From: Clostridium sp.
Lineage (GTDB): Bacteria > Bacillota > Clostridia > Clostridiales > Clostridiaceae
DNA length: 46,597 nt
NCBI RefSeq assembly: GCF_017888565.1
Contig: NZ_JAGHFX010000083.1
Location: 124,263 to 170,859, forward strand
Direction of reading: 5' to 3'
Below are positions 35,462 through 43,587 of the stretch, piece after piece; positions within the stretch are counted from its first letter, which is position 1; every line of letters starts with the position of its first letter. Below the pieces are notes generated by a model. That model ran no database searches, was not told the DNA's origin, and saw only the letters and a program-made list of their open reading frames with translations. The position numbers and the translations under genes are program-made.

Positions 35462-36028
35462 CTATTTTATTTTTAATATATTTGAATCATTTCTTAACTT
35501 TTCTATTATTTTATCCTTCATATATCTAAGCTTATGATATTCAATATTTATTCTTTTAGAATACTCTTTTAATGTTATGCCTTGTACATAAATAGTATTA
35601 AGTAAAGCTTTCTCTTCTTTATTAAGCTTCTCTATAGATTTAAATAAAATACCACTCATTTCCTTCTTAATACACTCTTCTGAAACATCTATATCTTTAT
35701 CTACGACTTCTTCTATATCTATTGAATTGGTTATTTCCTTATTCAATTTATTTTCGTAGTACTTGTTGCTTGCTTTTTCTATTTCTTTGTACATCTTATT
35801 TTTTATGCATTTTTTAACGTAAGCAGGAAAAGAATCACTTAGATCAGTATTAAATTTTTCTACGGATTCAATAATTGTAAGTCTTGATATTTGCTTAATA
35901 TCCTCTTCACTATACCCGTAAATATAATAGCTAATTGAAGTTTTGTAAACTAGCGGTTCAAACTTTTTTAATATTTCTTCCATTGAATTTTTATCCCCTT
36001 GTTTAGCCTTAACTATTAATTGATTCAT
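35462..36028 (-). CDS. Sigma-70 family factor, UviA/TcdR type, with LexA box
   Basis: 188 residues. Region 2: MEEILKKFEPLVYKTSISYYIYGYSEEDIKQISRLTIIESVEKFNTDLSDSFPAYVKKCIKNKMYKEI. Region 4: IEKLNKEEKALLNTIYVQGITLKEYSKRINIEYHKLRYMKDKIIEKLR, a clear helix-turn-helix. This is the group 5 layout of UviA, TcdR, BotR and TetR. The upstream region carries a B. subtilis-type LexA box at 36067-36080, so DNA damage probably induces it, as is known for uviA in C. perfringens. No bacteriocin, holin (uviB) or toxin gene lies beside it, so its targets must be elsewhere. ATG with GAGGAGATG. Confidence 0.82.
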   Translation of the reverse strand: MNQLIVKAKQGDKNSMEEILKKFEPLVYKTSISYYIYGYSEEDIKQISRLTIIESVEKFNTDLSDSFPAYVKKCIKNKMYKEIEKASNKYYENKLNKEITNSIDIEEVVDKDIDVSEECIKKEMSGILFKSIEKLNKEEKALLNTIYVQGITLKEYSKRINIEYHKLRYMKDKIIEKLRNDSNILKIK

Positions 36029-36066
36029 AAATTCATCTCCTCTAATAATTTATAATTAAATTGTAA

Positions 36067-36080
36067 CAAACATGTGTTCG
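36067..36080 (-). promoter_or_regulatory. LexA (DinR) operator upstream of the sigma gene
   Basis: Minus strand CGAACACATGTTTG, matching the B. subtilis LexA consensus CGAACRNRYGTTYG in all but one base class. It lies directly downstream of a possible -10 (TATAGA, 36085-36090; TGTCAA 17 bases further), where a repressor would block start of transcription. Confidence 0.7.
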
Positions 36081-36107
36081 TTAGTCTATAATAATTTATC
36101 GCAATTT

Positions 36108-36136
36108 TTGACAGTGAAATCTTATTTCAATTAAAT
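36108..36136 (+). promoter_or_regulatory. Sigma-A promoter for the Cof-type hydrolase
   Basis: TTGACA (36108-36113), 17 bases, TTAAAT (36131-36136), about 80 bases before the start at 36219. The -35 is perfect and the -10 matches 4 of 6. Confidence 0.5.
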
Positions 36137-36218
36137 TTTCATTTTTTTGTATTATAGATTATACTAGATATAAAGAGTTATTTTTGACTTAATATATTTT
36201 CTTTGGAGGTAATCACAT

Positions 36219-37061
36219 ATGAAGCAAAATATTAAATTAATTTGCATAGACATGGATGGAACTTTACTAAACAGCAACCATGAAGTTAGCGAAAGAAATA
36301 AAGAAGCTTTAAGAAAAGCGAATAGCTTAGGAGTTAATATAGCTATTACTACTGGAAGACTTTTTGGTTCAGCAAGATACTTTGCTGATTTAATTGGAAT
36401 TGATTCACCAGTCATAGGCTCTAATGGAGCATATATAAAACATAAGTATGATGATATAGCTATTTTAGAAAACCCTATTCCTAAGGATATAGCTATTGAA
36501 ATTTATAAGATCGTTAAAAAGCATGGATTATCTATTAACTTTAATAGTTGGGACACACTTATTAGAGAAGATAAAGTTCCTGAAACTCATGCTTATACTA
36601 TAATGAATAAGGATTTACCAGATGATAGAAAAGTTAAATTCATAGTTAATAGTGATGTTATTGAAACATTAAATAACTTTGATGGAAAAATCCTTAAAGG
36701 TATTGTTATTGAAGAATCTGAAAATAAAGATAACCTATGGGCAGCTAAAAATGAGCTTAAAGAAACATTTGGTGATAAGCTTCATGTTGTTAGCTCTGGA
36801 ACAGATAACTTTGAAGTTATGTTTGGAACTACATCTAAAGGAAATGCAGTTGCACACTTAGCTGACATTCTTAATGTAAATCAAGAAGAAGTTATGTGTA
36901 TAGGTGATTCTGAAAATGATATTTCAATGCTTAAATTTGCTGGAGTTAGTGTTGCTATGGGAAATGGTCTTCAAATGGTAAAAGATATTGCTGATTTCGT
37001 TACCGACACTAATAATAATGATGGTGTTGCTAAAGCAATTGAGATGTTTGTTTTAAAATAA
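36219..37061 (+). CDS. Cof-type HAD-IIB family phosphatase
   Basis: 280 residues. HAD motif I ICIDMDGTLLNS with nucleophile Asp11 and Asp13; motif II ITTGR; motif III/IV GTTSKGNAVAHLADIL and CIGDSENDISML. A C2B cap lies between motifs II and III. Enzymes of this group dephosphorylate sugar phosphates, flavin or cofactor phosphates; the exact substrate is not visible. It stands alone on the plus strand with its own promoter and a bidirectional terminator, so it looks like a housekeeping gene. ATG with TTTGGAGG. Confidence 0.92.
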   Translation: MKQNIKLICIDMDGTLLNSNHEVSERNKEALRKANSLGVNIAITTGRLFGSARYFADLIGIDSPVIGSNGAYIKHKYDDIAILENPIPKDIAIEIYKIVKKHGLSINFNSWDTLIREDKVPETHAYTIMNKDLPDDRKVKFIVNSDVIETLNNFDGKILKGIVIEESENKDNLWAAKNELKETFGDKLHVVSSGTDNFEVMFGTTSKGNAVAHLADILNVNQEEVMCIGDSENDISMLKFAGVSVAMGNGLQMVKDIADFVTDTNNNDGVAKAIEMFVLK

Positions 37062-37096
37062 ATTCCAAAATTTATTTTCTTGCTATAAATAAAAAA

Positions 37097-37132
37097 CTAT
37101 AGAGCAGATTTTTGATTTAATCTGCTCTATAG
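37097..37132. terminator. Bidirectional terminator between the Cof-type and LpxD-like genes
   Basis: Perfect 12-bp stem CTATAGAGCAGA with a 12-base loop. The run of T is best on the minus strand (TTTTTTATTT), so it mainly ends the LpxD-like transcript. Confidence 0.8.
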
Positions 37133-37196
37133 GGTAGATTTCACATAATATATATCACTTTTATTAAAATCATTCATATATAAGCTTAATTTAAAA

Positions 37197-38147
37197 TTAA
37201 TCCTCACTTATCATCTTAGTTTTTATTCTTTTGAATTTTTTGGCCTCTTCTAAAGTTTCTGCAGGAGCCCCAACCATTATTTGATTATCCTCAACTGGCT
37301 TTGTTACTACTGCTCCCATTCCAATTGTAACATTTTCTCCAATTTTTATTCCATTAATAATTGAAGTATTTGGTGCTAACCATGCATTTTTGCCTATAAT
37401 ACAACTTCCACTTACTTCTGCACAAGCTGTAACTATTGAGTTTTCTCCTATCACAACATTATGAGCTATATGAACATGATCATCAATTTTAGCATAATCT
37501 TCTATGATTGTAGGATTTATTGTTCCTGAACAAACAGTTGTAATAGCACCTATTTCAACATTATTCCCTATTATTACTCCTCCTATATGAGGAATTCTAA
37601 AGTTTTTCCCTTCATAATCCTTTTCAAAACCAAATCCATATCCACCAATTACACAGTTTTCTCTAATAATGCAATTTTTACCTATCTTAACATTAGCTTT
37701 TATTTTTGCTCCTGATAAAATTCTTGTTCCTTTTTCTATAGTAACATTTGGACCAATAAATGATCCTGGTTCAATTTTTACAGAACTATCAATATGTGCA
37801 GAAGAAGCTATAAATGAACCATTAATAGTTTCAAATTTAAAGTTTTCCTCTTCTTTAGATAATATAAAATCCACAACCCTTGCGTACTCAAATCTTGGAT
37901 TTTTAACAAAAACGTACACATTTTCATTATAAGATATACAATCCTTATATTCATCTCTTAATAATATAAACATATTTTTCATATTATTAATTCTCTCTAC
38001 AAACTCATCCTTATACTTATTTACAAATAAGATAGTATTTTCTTTTATATCATTAAGTGTTGAAATTCCTTGTATTTCAAAATCAGCTTTTAACAATAAA
38101 TCTTCATATTTAAATTCTTGGATTATTTTATTAATTGTAACCTTCAC
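37197..38147 (-). CDS. LpxD-like UDP-acyl-amino-sugar N-acyltransferase
   Basis: About 316 residues, close to LpxD length. The N-terminal 100 residues correspond to the uridine-binding part. A long left-handed beta-helix follows (about 115-300) with many hexapeptides, GGYGFGF, KIDDHVHIAHNVVIGE with the likely catalytic His229, and ASGSC-like ACAEVSGSCIIGKNAWL. The start is best at a GTG (38145-38147) with AGGAG seven bases upstream; the ATG two codons earlier is only one base from that site. It overlaps the deacetylase-like gene by 17 bases. A Gram-positive makes no lipid A, so it more likely acylates an amino sugar of a surface glycan or glycolipid. A sugar N-acetyltransferase is the alternative. 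Confidence 0.82.
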   Translation of the reverse strand: MKVTINKIIQEFKYEDLLLKADFEIQGISTLNDIKENTILFVNKYKDEFVERINNMKNMFILLRDEYKDCISYNENVYVFVKNPRFEYARVVDFILSKEEENFKFETINGSFIASSAHIDSSVKIEPGSFIGPNVTIEKGTRILSGAKIKANVKIGKNCIIRENCVIGGYGFGFEKDYEGKNFRIPHIGGVIIGNNVEIGAITTVCSGTINPTIIEDYAKIDDHVHIAHNVVIGENSIVTACAEVSGSCIIGKNAWLAPNTSIINGIKIGENVTIGMGAVVTKPVEDNQIMVGAPAETLEEAKKFKRIKTKMISED

Positions 38148-38883
38148 AATCATTCTCCTTTAATATAAGATTTTTCTTATCATAAATTGTTATATTAGTT
38201 GATAAATCATTACTCATCTTCTCTAACTTAAATTGCAAAAAGTCTTTTAACCTTTCTTGGTTAATCAGTGATTTTTCCTTCCACCAAATTGCATGAGTTA
38301 AAAATTGAAGTTTTTCAGGTGAATCATTATTTAACATATCACAAATGCATATGTTTTGCCACATTCCCCTGCTATCTGATATATATGCAAACTCCTTAAA
38401 GAACTTTTTTGAGTAGGTATTTATATACCTTCCACATTTTAAATCACTATTTAAAATATACTCAGAAGGCCTATGAAATGATACAGTCCTTATATCTAAA
38501 CCAAAGTATGCTTTTATCAAATTACTTTCTTTATCTATATATGAAATTAATTCTTCTTTTGAATCACACATATAAGAAGTTTCATCATAATGCAGACCTA
38601 TTTCGTGCCCTAATTCAACTATTTTCATTATAATATTCTTATATCTATTCTCAAATATATTATAAAATGGTGAGCTAATCCAAATAAAGTAAACAGATTT
38701 CATATCAAGTTCAGCTTCAATTTTTGCCATTTCTAAAGCAGCATCTAAATCTAAATCAATATCATGCCTTATTATAATTTGCCTTCCTTCCACTTCCTCA
38801 TCAAAAAAAGTACTTTTATATCCCTTTTCTTTTGCTAAATATAATATTTCTCTATAGTGATTAAATGAAAAATCACACCTCAT
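38131..38883 (-). CDS. Polysaccharide-deacetylase-like protein (CE4/WbmS-type)
   Basis: 250 residues, no signal peptide, so cytoplasmic. IIIRHDIDLDLDAALEMA gives the CE4-like metal and base residues (His40, Asp41, Asp43), and ELGHEIGLHYDE gives the metal His pair (His93, His98). SFHRPSEY and LTHAIWW are later family motifs. Relatives are found in capsule and O-antigen loci. The stop overlaps the LpxD-like start, so the two proteins are made in equal amounts. I infer that it removes an N-acetyl group from a nucleotide sugar or glycolipid before re-acylation by the LpxD-like enzyme. ATG with GGAGATGG. Confidence 0.8.
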   Translation of the reverse strand: MRCDFSFNHYREILYLAKEKGYKSTFFDEEVEGRQIIIRHDIDLDLDAALEMAKIEAELDMKSVYFIWISSPFYNIFENRYKNIIMKIVELGHEIGLHYDETSYMCDSKEELISYIDKESNLIKAYFGLDIRTVSFHRPSEYILNSDLKCGRYINTYSKKFFKEFAYISDSRGMWQNICICDMLNNDSPEKLQFLTHAIWWKEKSLINQERLKDFLQFKLEKMSNDLSTNITIYDKKNLILKENDCEGYN

Positions 38884-38980
38884 AAATCCATCTCCTAATT
38901 TATACTAACTTATCCTAATTATAATTATAATAGATTTATCTTATAATATAGGTATACTATATATTTTATATCTAAACTTT

Positions 38981-39010
38981 AAAATAGGGAATAGCAACTA
39001 TCCCCTATTT
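38981..39010 (-). terminator. Terminator after prfC
   Basis: AAAATAGGG/CCCTATTTT stem (one bulged C), about 10-base loop, T-rich on the minus strand; 4 bases past the prfC stop. Confidence 0.75.
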
Positions 39011-39013
39011 TTA

Positions 39014-40609
39014 TTATTCCTCACTCTTACCAACTCCAGATAATACTAATCCTTTATTATGGTCTAATGCCCAGTTAATACCCCAGTCATTTTGGAATAT
39101 AAGTATGTTTCTATCTTTAAAGTCTTTAACTTTCTTAGCATCTGAAGTTAAATTTAGTTTTTCCATATCTATATCTTTGTTTTCTATCCATCTAACATAT
39201 CTAAATGGAAGTCTCTCCATCTTGATATCAACGTTGTATTCATTTTTTAATCTGTATTCTAGAACTTCAAATTGAAGTACACCAACAACTCCAACTATTA
39301 TTTCTTCCATTCCTATAAAAAGCTCTCTAAATACTTGTATTGCTCCTTCTTGAGCTATTTGAGTAACACCTTTTACGAACTGTTTTCTCTTCATTGTGTC
39401 TACTGGTCTTACTCTTGCAAAATGTTCTGGAGCAAATGTTGGAATACCTTCAAATTTAAATTTCTTTGATGGTGCACATAATGTATCTCCTATTGAGAAT
39501 ATACCTGGGTCAAATACCCCAATTATATCTCCTGCATATGCTTCTTCAACTATTTCTCTATCTTGAGCCATAAATTGTTGTGGTTGAGCAAGCTTAATCT
39601 TCTTTCCACCTTGAATATGATAAACATCTTCACCTTTTTCAAATTTACCTGAACAAATTCTCATAAATGCAATTCTATCTCTATGAGCTTTATTCATATT
39701 TGCTTGTATCTTAAATACAAAAGCAGAGAAGTTATTATCAAATGGATCTATTTCTCCTATGCTTGAGTTTCTTGGAAGTGGTGATGTTGTCATTTCTAAG
39801 AAATGTGCTAGGAATGGCTCAACCCCAAAGTTTGTTAAAGCTGATCCAAAGAATACAGGTGTTAATTCTCCAGATTTAACTTTTTCTAAATCAAGCTCAT
39901 CCCCAGCTATATCTAAAAGCTCTATATCTTCCATTAACTTATCGTGTAGAGCTTCTCCTAATATTTCTCTAAATTTAGGATCCTCTACTGAACCTTCAAT
40001 AGCATCTACTGCACTTTGACCGTGATTTCCTGCCGAGAATGCTATGATTCTATTATTATCTCTTTCATAAACTCCCTTAAAGTCTTTACCTGAACCTATT
40101 GGCCAGTTCATTGGGTATGTCTTTATTCCAAGTTCATTTTCTATTTCTTCTAATAATTCAAATGGATCTTTAGATTCTCTATCCATCTTATTAACAAATG
40201 TAAATATAGGCATTTCTCTAAGAGATGCAACATGGAATAGCTTTCTTGTTTGATCCTCTATCCCCTTTGCTCCATCTACTACCATAACAGCGCTATCTGC
40301 TGCCATAAGAGTTCTATATGTATCTTCTGAGAAGTCTTGGTGCCCTGGTGTATCTAATATGTTTATACAGTGATCATTATAGTTAAATTGCATTACTGAG
40401 GAAGTAACTGAAATCCCTCTTTGCTTTTCTATTTCCATCCAATCTGATACTGCATGAGTAGAAGCTTTTCTTGCTTTAACTGAACCCGCAAGCCTTATTG
40501 CTCCTCCATATAACAAGAACTTTTCTGTTAAAGTTGTTTTACCTGCATCTGGGTGAGATATAATAGCAAAGGTTCTTCTTTTCTCTATTTCATTTATATA
40601 ATCTGCCAA
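39014..40609 (-). CDS. prfC: Peptide chain release factor 3
   Basis: 531 residues, a translational GTPase. G1 SHPDAGKT (18-25), G2/switch GISVTSSVMQF, G3 DTPGHQDF, G4 NKMDRE, G5 SAG. The C-terminal domain is complete (FVKGVTQIAQEGAIQVF, VGVLQFEVLEYRLKNEYNVD). It releases RF1 or RF2 from the ribosome after termination. The start is a TTG (40607-40609) with AGGAGG eight bases upstream. It is a stable housekeeping gene between the surface loci. A possible -10 (TATAAT, 40660-40665 on the minus strand) lies about 55 bases upstream. Confidence 0.97.
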   Translation of the reverse strand: MADYINEIEKRRTFAIISHPDAGKTTLTEKFLLYGGAIRLAGSVKARKASTHAVSDWMEIEKQRGISVTSSVMQFNYNDHCINILDTPGHQDFSEDTYRTLMAADSAVMVVDGAKGIEDQTRKLFHVASLREMPIFTFVNKMDRESKDPFELLEEIENELGIKTYPMNWPIGSGKDFKGVYERDNNRIIAFSAGNHGQSAVDAIEGSVEDPKFREILGEALHDKLMEDIELLDIAGDELDLEKVKSGELTPVFFGSALTNFGVEPFLAHFLEMTTSPLPRNSSIGEIDPFDNNFSAFVFKIQANMNKAHRDRIAFMRICSGKFEKGEDVYHIQGGKKIKLAQPQQFMAQDREIVEEAYAGDIIGVFDPGIFSIGDTLCAPSKKFKFEGIPTFAPEHFARVRPVDTMKRKQFVKGVTQIAQEGAIQVFRELFIGMEEIIVGVVGVLQFEVLEYRLKNEYNVDIKMERLPFRYVRWIENKDIDMEKLNLTSDAKKVKDFKDRNILIFQNDWGINWALDHNKGLVLSGVGKSEE

Positions 40610-41074
40610 AGTAGCTTCCTCCTTAAAATTAAGTTTTATCTCTATTTCTCTAGTTATTCATTATACCCTAAAGTTTAATAATTTAAAATGAAAATTTATT
40701 GCAAATTACAAATCAATTTATAATGAAGGAATTGCTGTTGTTGTTTTGCTTAGCAAAACTAGAAAATAAAAGTACCAAGCATTCTCTACTCAAAATTCCT
40801 TATGTATTTTCTCTTTAATTTTTTCATCCTTCACTTTCTCTAAGCACTCTCTCAGTATTCATTACTCACTACCTAAAAATTCATTACTGACTATCTTACT
40901 CTTCACTACTCCCCCATAACAGTGTGTTTTAAAAACGTGTTGGTATTATGATAAAATTCTATACCAACATTTTTTAAAACAGACATGGATGTATTTTATT
41001 AATTATAGTAAAACCACATAACAACATTCTTCTAAAACAGATCTATATACTTTCTAAATTATAACTAGTATTAT
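40610..41074. other. Intergenic region with a long hairpin and degenerate repeats
   Basis: 465 bases without a gene. It holds GTTTTGC-TTA-GCAAAAC, a 7-bp hairpin (40743-40759); a loose run of ATTCATTACTCACTA-like units (about 40855-40910); the long inverted repeat at 40926-40980; and a decayed copy of its right arm at 41019-41043. Confidence 0.5.
40926..40980 (-). terminator. Long inverted repeat, likely terminator of the ligase-peptidase gene
   Basis: Arms of about 20 bases (GTTTTAAAAA and TGTTGGTAT blocks, one bulge) with a 14-base loop, 95 bases past the stop at 41075. It is longer than most terminators here and could be a small mobile-element remnant. Confidence 0.55.
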
Positions 41075-43513
41075 CTAAATACTATAAACCCAGAATTGAA
41101 TACATTGTTCTAAAAATAAACTTGACTTAACTTTTATAAATCCATCCTTTGGATTATTATAAATTATATTCCCATCATTTCTATAATTATTGTTATCCTT
41201 ATTACTATCTAAAACTTTAAAATAGTTTGTTCCATTTATAGTTTCTATTCCATATAAAACTAAATAATGTCCTTCAGTTGTAAAATCTCCAGGTCTCATC
41301 AATGCAACTGCAATATGTTTCCCATCACTTAATAACCTTTTTACCTTTGTTATTTCATTTCCATTAAATTTTTCTAAATTTAATTTATATCTTTCATCCT
41401 TTGCTACTTCATCAAAAAACTCAATAGATGTGTCATTATTACAATAATCCCTTTCGATAGAATATTTAGCCATATCAATTGGAGTTACTTCTAATTCATT
41501 CATAGTAGCTTGAATCATTGCCATAGCTGTTACTCCACATCCTGTCTTGCTCAAAGGATTATCCACTGTTTTATAAGGAAAGCTTGCCCACTTTTCATCT
41601 TCTTGATTAAAATATTTTATCTCTTTTTCATATTTTCCATTTATTAAAATATTATAATCTAAATTTTTACTTCTAATATCATCATAATTTTCTTGAAGTT
41701 GATTATTCATATGTTTTGCTCTTTTATTAAGCTCATTGTAGTTTTTATAATAATACTCTTCTAATTCTTTTACTTTTGTTTCATATTTTTCATCACCAGT
41801 TTTTGAATATAGATTCATTAAGTAATCATGCTGCTTTATATAGGCTTCTGGATAAAACCTTTCTCTTTCTAAAACTTCTTGTCCATAATCTAATGCTTTT
41901 TCATCTTCATCTAAAAGTTCATGTATATATGAAAGATTCCAAGTTACCATTGGATCATAGATGTTTATTTCTTTGCTAATTTCTAATAAAGAGATTCCTT
42001 CTTTTAAATACTTATCGTCATTACTTTTATCATACAGATTCTTTTTTACTTGTGCTCCATTAAAGTAACCTCTATAATCCCATTTAAATGAAATGTTATT
42101 TGAAAAACTAAAAAGATTATCTGCTAAATTATCGTTAATATTAATTAAATATCTTCCTAATACTATTGTTGCTTCAAAAATAATAAGATAGATAGAAATC
42201 GTAGCTAAAATAATATATATAACTTTTTTAATTTTAAGGTTATTTCTTATTTCTACTTTTATTTCCTTATCGCTTGTATATTTATTATTTTTCTTTTTTG
42301 ATTTTTTCTCCTCTTCACTTATTTCTCCCAAAGTAACCAACATCATAAGAATTATAGGAAAAGTACTAAAAGATAAATCGAAATCTAATAATGAATGTAA
42401 TAATATGGATATATATGCTAATATTATGTAACTTTTATCCTTATTTTTACTTTTAGCTATAATTATTAATCCATAAGCTATTACTCCTATAAATGCTATG
42501 CAATTAATTACTCCAGCATCATAGGCTACTTGTAATATGGAATTATGTATATATTTGACATCATAAAAAGCTGTTGCATCCTCAAAAAGCTTATATTGGA
42601 ACATATTTATTCCATTGCCAAAAGGATGTTCTATTATACTATTTATTGAATCTTCAAAATATAGAATTCTTTCCTGTAGTGTTCCATTACTAAATGAAAT
42701 ATCTTTTAGCCTATTAATTAAATTACTGTTAGTAAATAGTAAAGCTAATAGTATAAACACTCCAAAAAAGTAATAAATCTTATCTTTAAATTTTATATTT
42801 TTTATTAATATATAAAAAATTAATATTATAGGTAATACCACAATACCTACTATCTTTAATTTGTCTAAAATAACATAAAGTATCATTCCTAATATAATTG
42901 GCTCTAGTGATATTATTAATTTTATTTTATTATCTTTTATATCCACATATAACTTATAGAAAATATATAAAACTGATATTATGAGTGTTGTTCTAGAACC
43001 TGTAAATAACAATGATAAAAATAAAATTGTTTCTATTGCATATGTAAACTTATCTTTAGTTCTAATTCCATTTAAATAAAGTCCTATTAAATGTAACATT
43101 GCATAACTATTTGCATATCCAATATTTCCAAAAACTCTAATTCCTTGATATAATCCATGATAAGTAATGTAAAATATACATACAGCTACTATTGCTAAAA
43201 GTGTGCAATTTAATATTTTCTCCTTATTCTCACCTTTTAATATATAACCATATATTAAATAGTAAATAGCCATATTTAAATATAAAAAGCTTCCTGAAAT
43301 ACTTTCAATATATGGTGAAATAATTATTTGAGATATAACTATAGAAATCCACATTGCTATTAAAATGTAAAAATACTTATTCTCCTTAAGTTTATTCTTT
43401 TTTATGAGAATAAAAATACTTCCTATTAAAAATAAAATTAAAGATCCTAAGTTTTCTTTTAAAACTGATGAAGGTATTATAAATGGCAGTATTCCTATTA
43501 TTATTTCAAACAT
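41075..43513 (-). CDS. O-antigen-ligase-like membrane protein fused to TPR-like helices and a C39-type cysteine peptidase
   Basis: 812 residues in three parts. The first 450 contain 12 or more membrane segments with Wzy_C/O-antigen-ligase features: NIGYANSYAMLHLIGLY, FTGSRTTLIIS, LQERILYFEDSINSIIEHPFGNGINMFQYK and YIHNSILQVAYDAGVI. Residues about 490-630 are TPR-like helices (DDKYLKEGISLLEIS, EKALDYGQEVLERERFYPEAYIKQHDYLMNLYSKTGDEKY). The end is a C39_2-type peptidase with Cys659 (KTGCGVTAMAMI), His749 (EGHYLVLYGI) and Asp769 (LDSNKD). A membrane glycan ligase or polymerase joined to a peptidase is unusual. It lies between LPXTG protein genes and prfC, so glycosylation and trimming of a surface protein is one possibility. 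ATG with AAGGAGA. Confidence 0.8.
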   Translation of the reverse strand: MFEIIIGILPFIIPSSVLKENLGSLILFLIGSIFILIKKNKLKENKYFYILIAMWISIVISQIIISPYIESISGSFLYLNMAIYYLIYGYILKGENKEKILNCTLLAIVAVCIFYITYHGLYQGIRVFGNIGYANSYAMLHLIGLYLNGIRTKDKFTYAIETILFLSLLFTGSRTTLIISVLYIFYKLYVDIKDNKIKLIISLEPIILGMILYVILDKLKIVGIVVLPIILIFYILIKNIKFKDKIYYFFGVFILLALLFTNSNLINRLKDISFSNGTLQERILYFEDSINSIIEHPFGNGINMFQYKLFEDATAFYDVKYIHNSILQVAYDAGVINCIAFIGVIAYGLIIIAKSKNKDKSYIILAYISILLHSLLDFDLSFSTFPIILMMLVTLGEISEEEKKSKKKNNKYTSDKEIKVEIRNNLKIKKVIYIILATISIYLIIFEATIVLGRYLININDNLADNLFSFSNNISFKWDYRGYFNGAQVKKNLYDKSNDDKYLKEGISLLEISKEINIYDPMVTWNLSYIHELLDEDEKALDYGQEVLERERFYPEAYIKQHDYLMNLYSKTGDEKYETKVKELEEYYYKNYNELNKRAKHMNNQLQENYDDIRSKNLDYNILINGKYEKEIKYFNQEDEKWASFPYKTVDNPLSKTGCGVTAMAMIQATMNELEVTPIDMAKYSIERDYCNNDTSIEFFDEVAKDERYKLNLEKFNGNEITKVKRLLSDGKHIAVALMRPGDFTTEGHYLVLYGIETINGTNYFKVLDSNKDNNNYRNDGNIIYNNPKDGFIKVKSSLFLEQCIQFWVYSI

Positions 43514-43531
43514 AAATTATCTCCTTATAAA

Positions 43532-43568
43532 AAATCCATGCAATAGATTTTTCTAAATGCATGGATTT
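43532..43568 (-). terminator. Terminator after the frameshifted LPXTG gene
   Basis: Perfect 11-bp stem AAATCCATGCA with a 15-base loop and T-rich flank, 20 bases past the stop. The same arms occur at 45960-45996. Confidence 0.85.
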
Positions 43569-43587
43569 AAATTATTCTTAAATTTAA

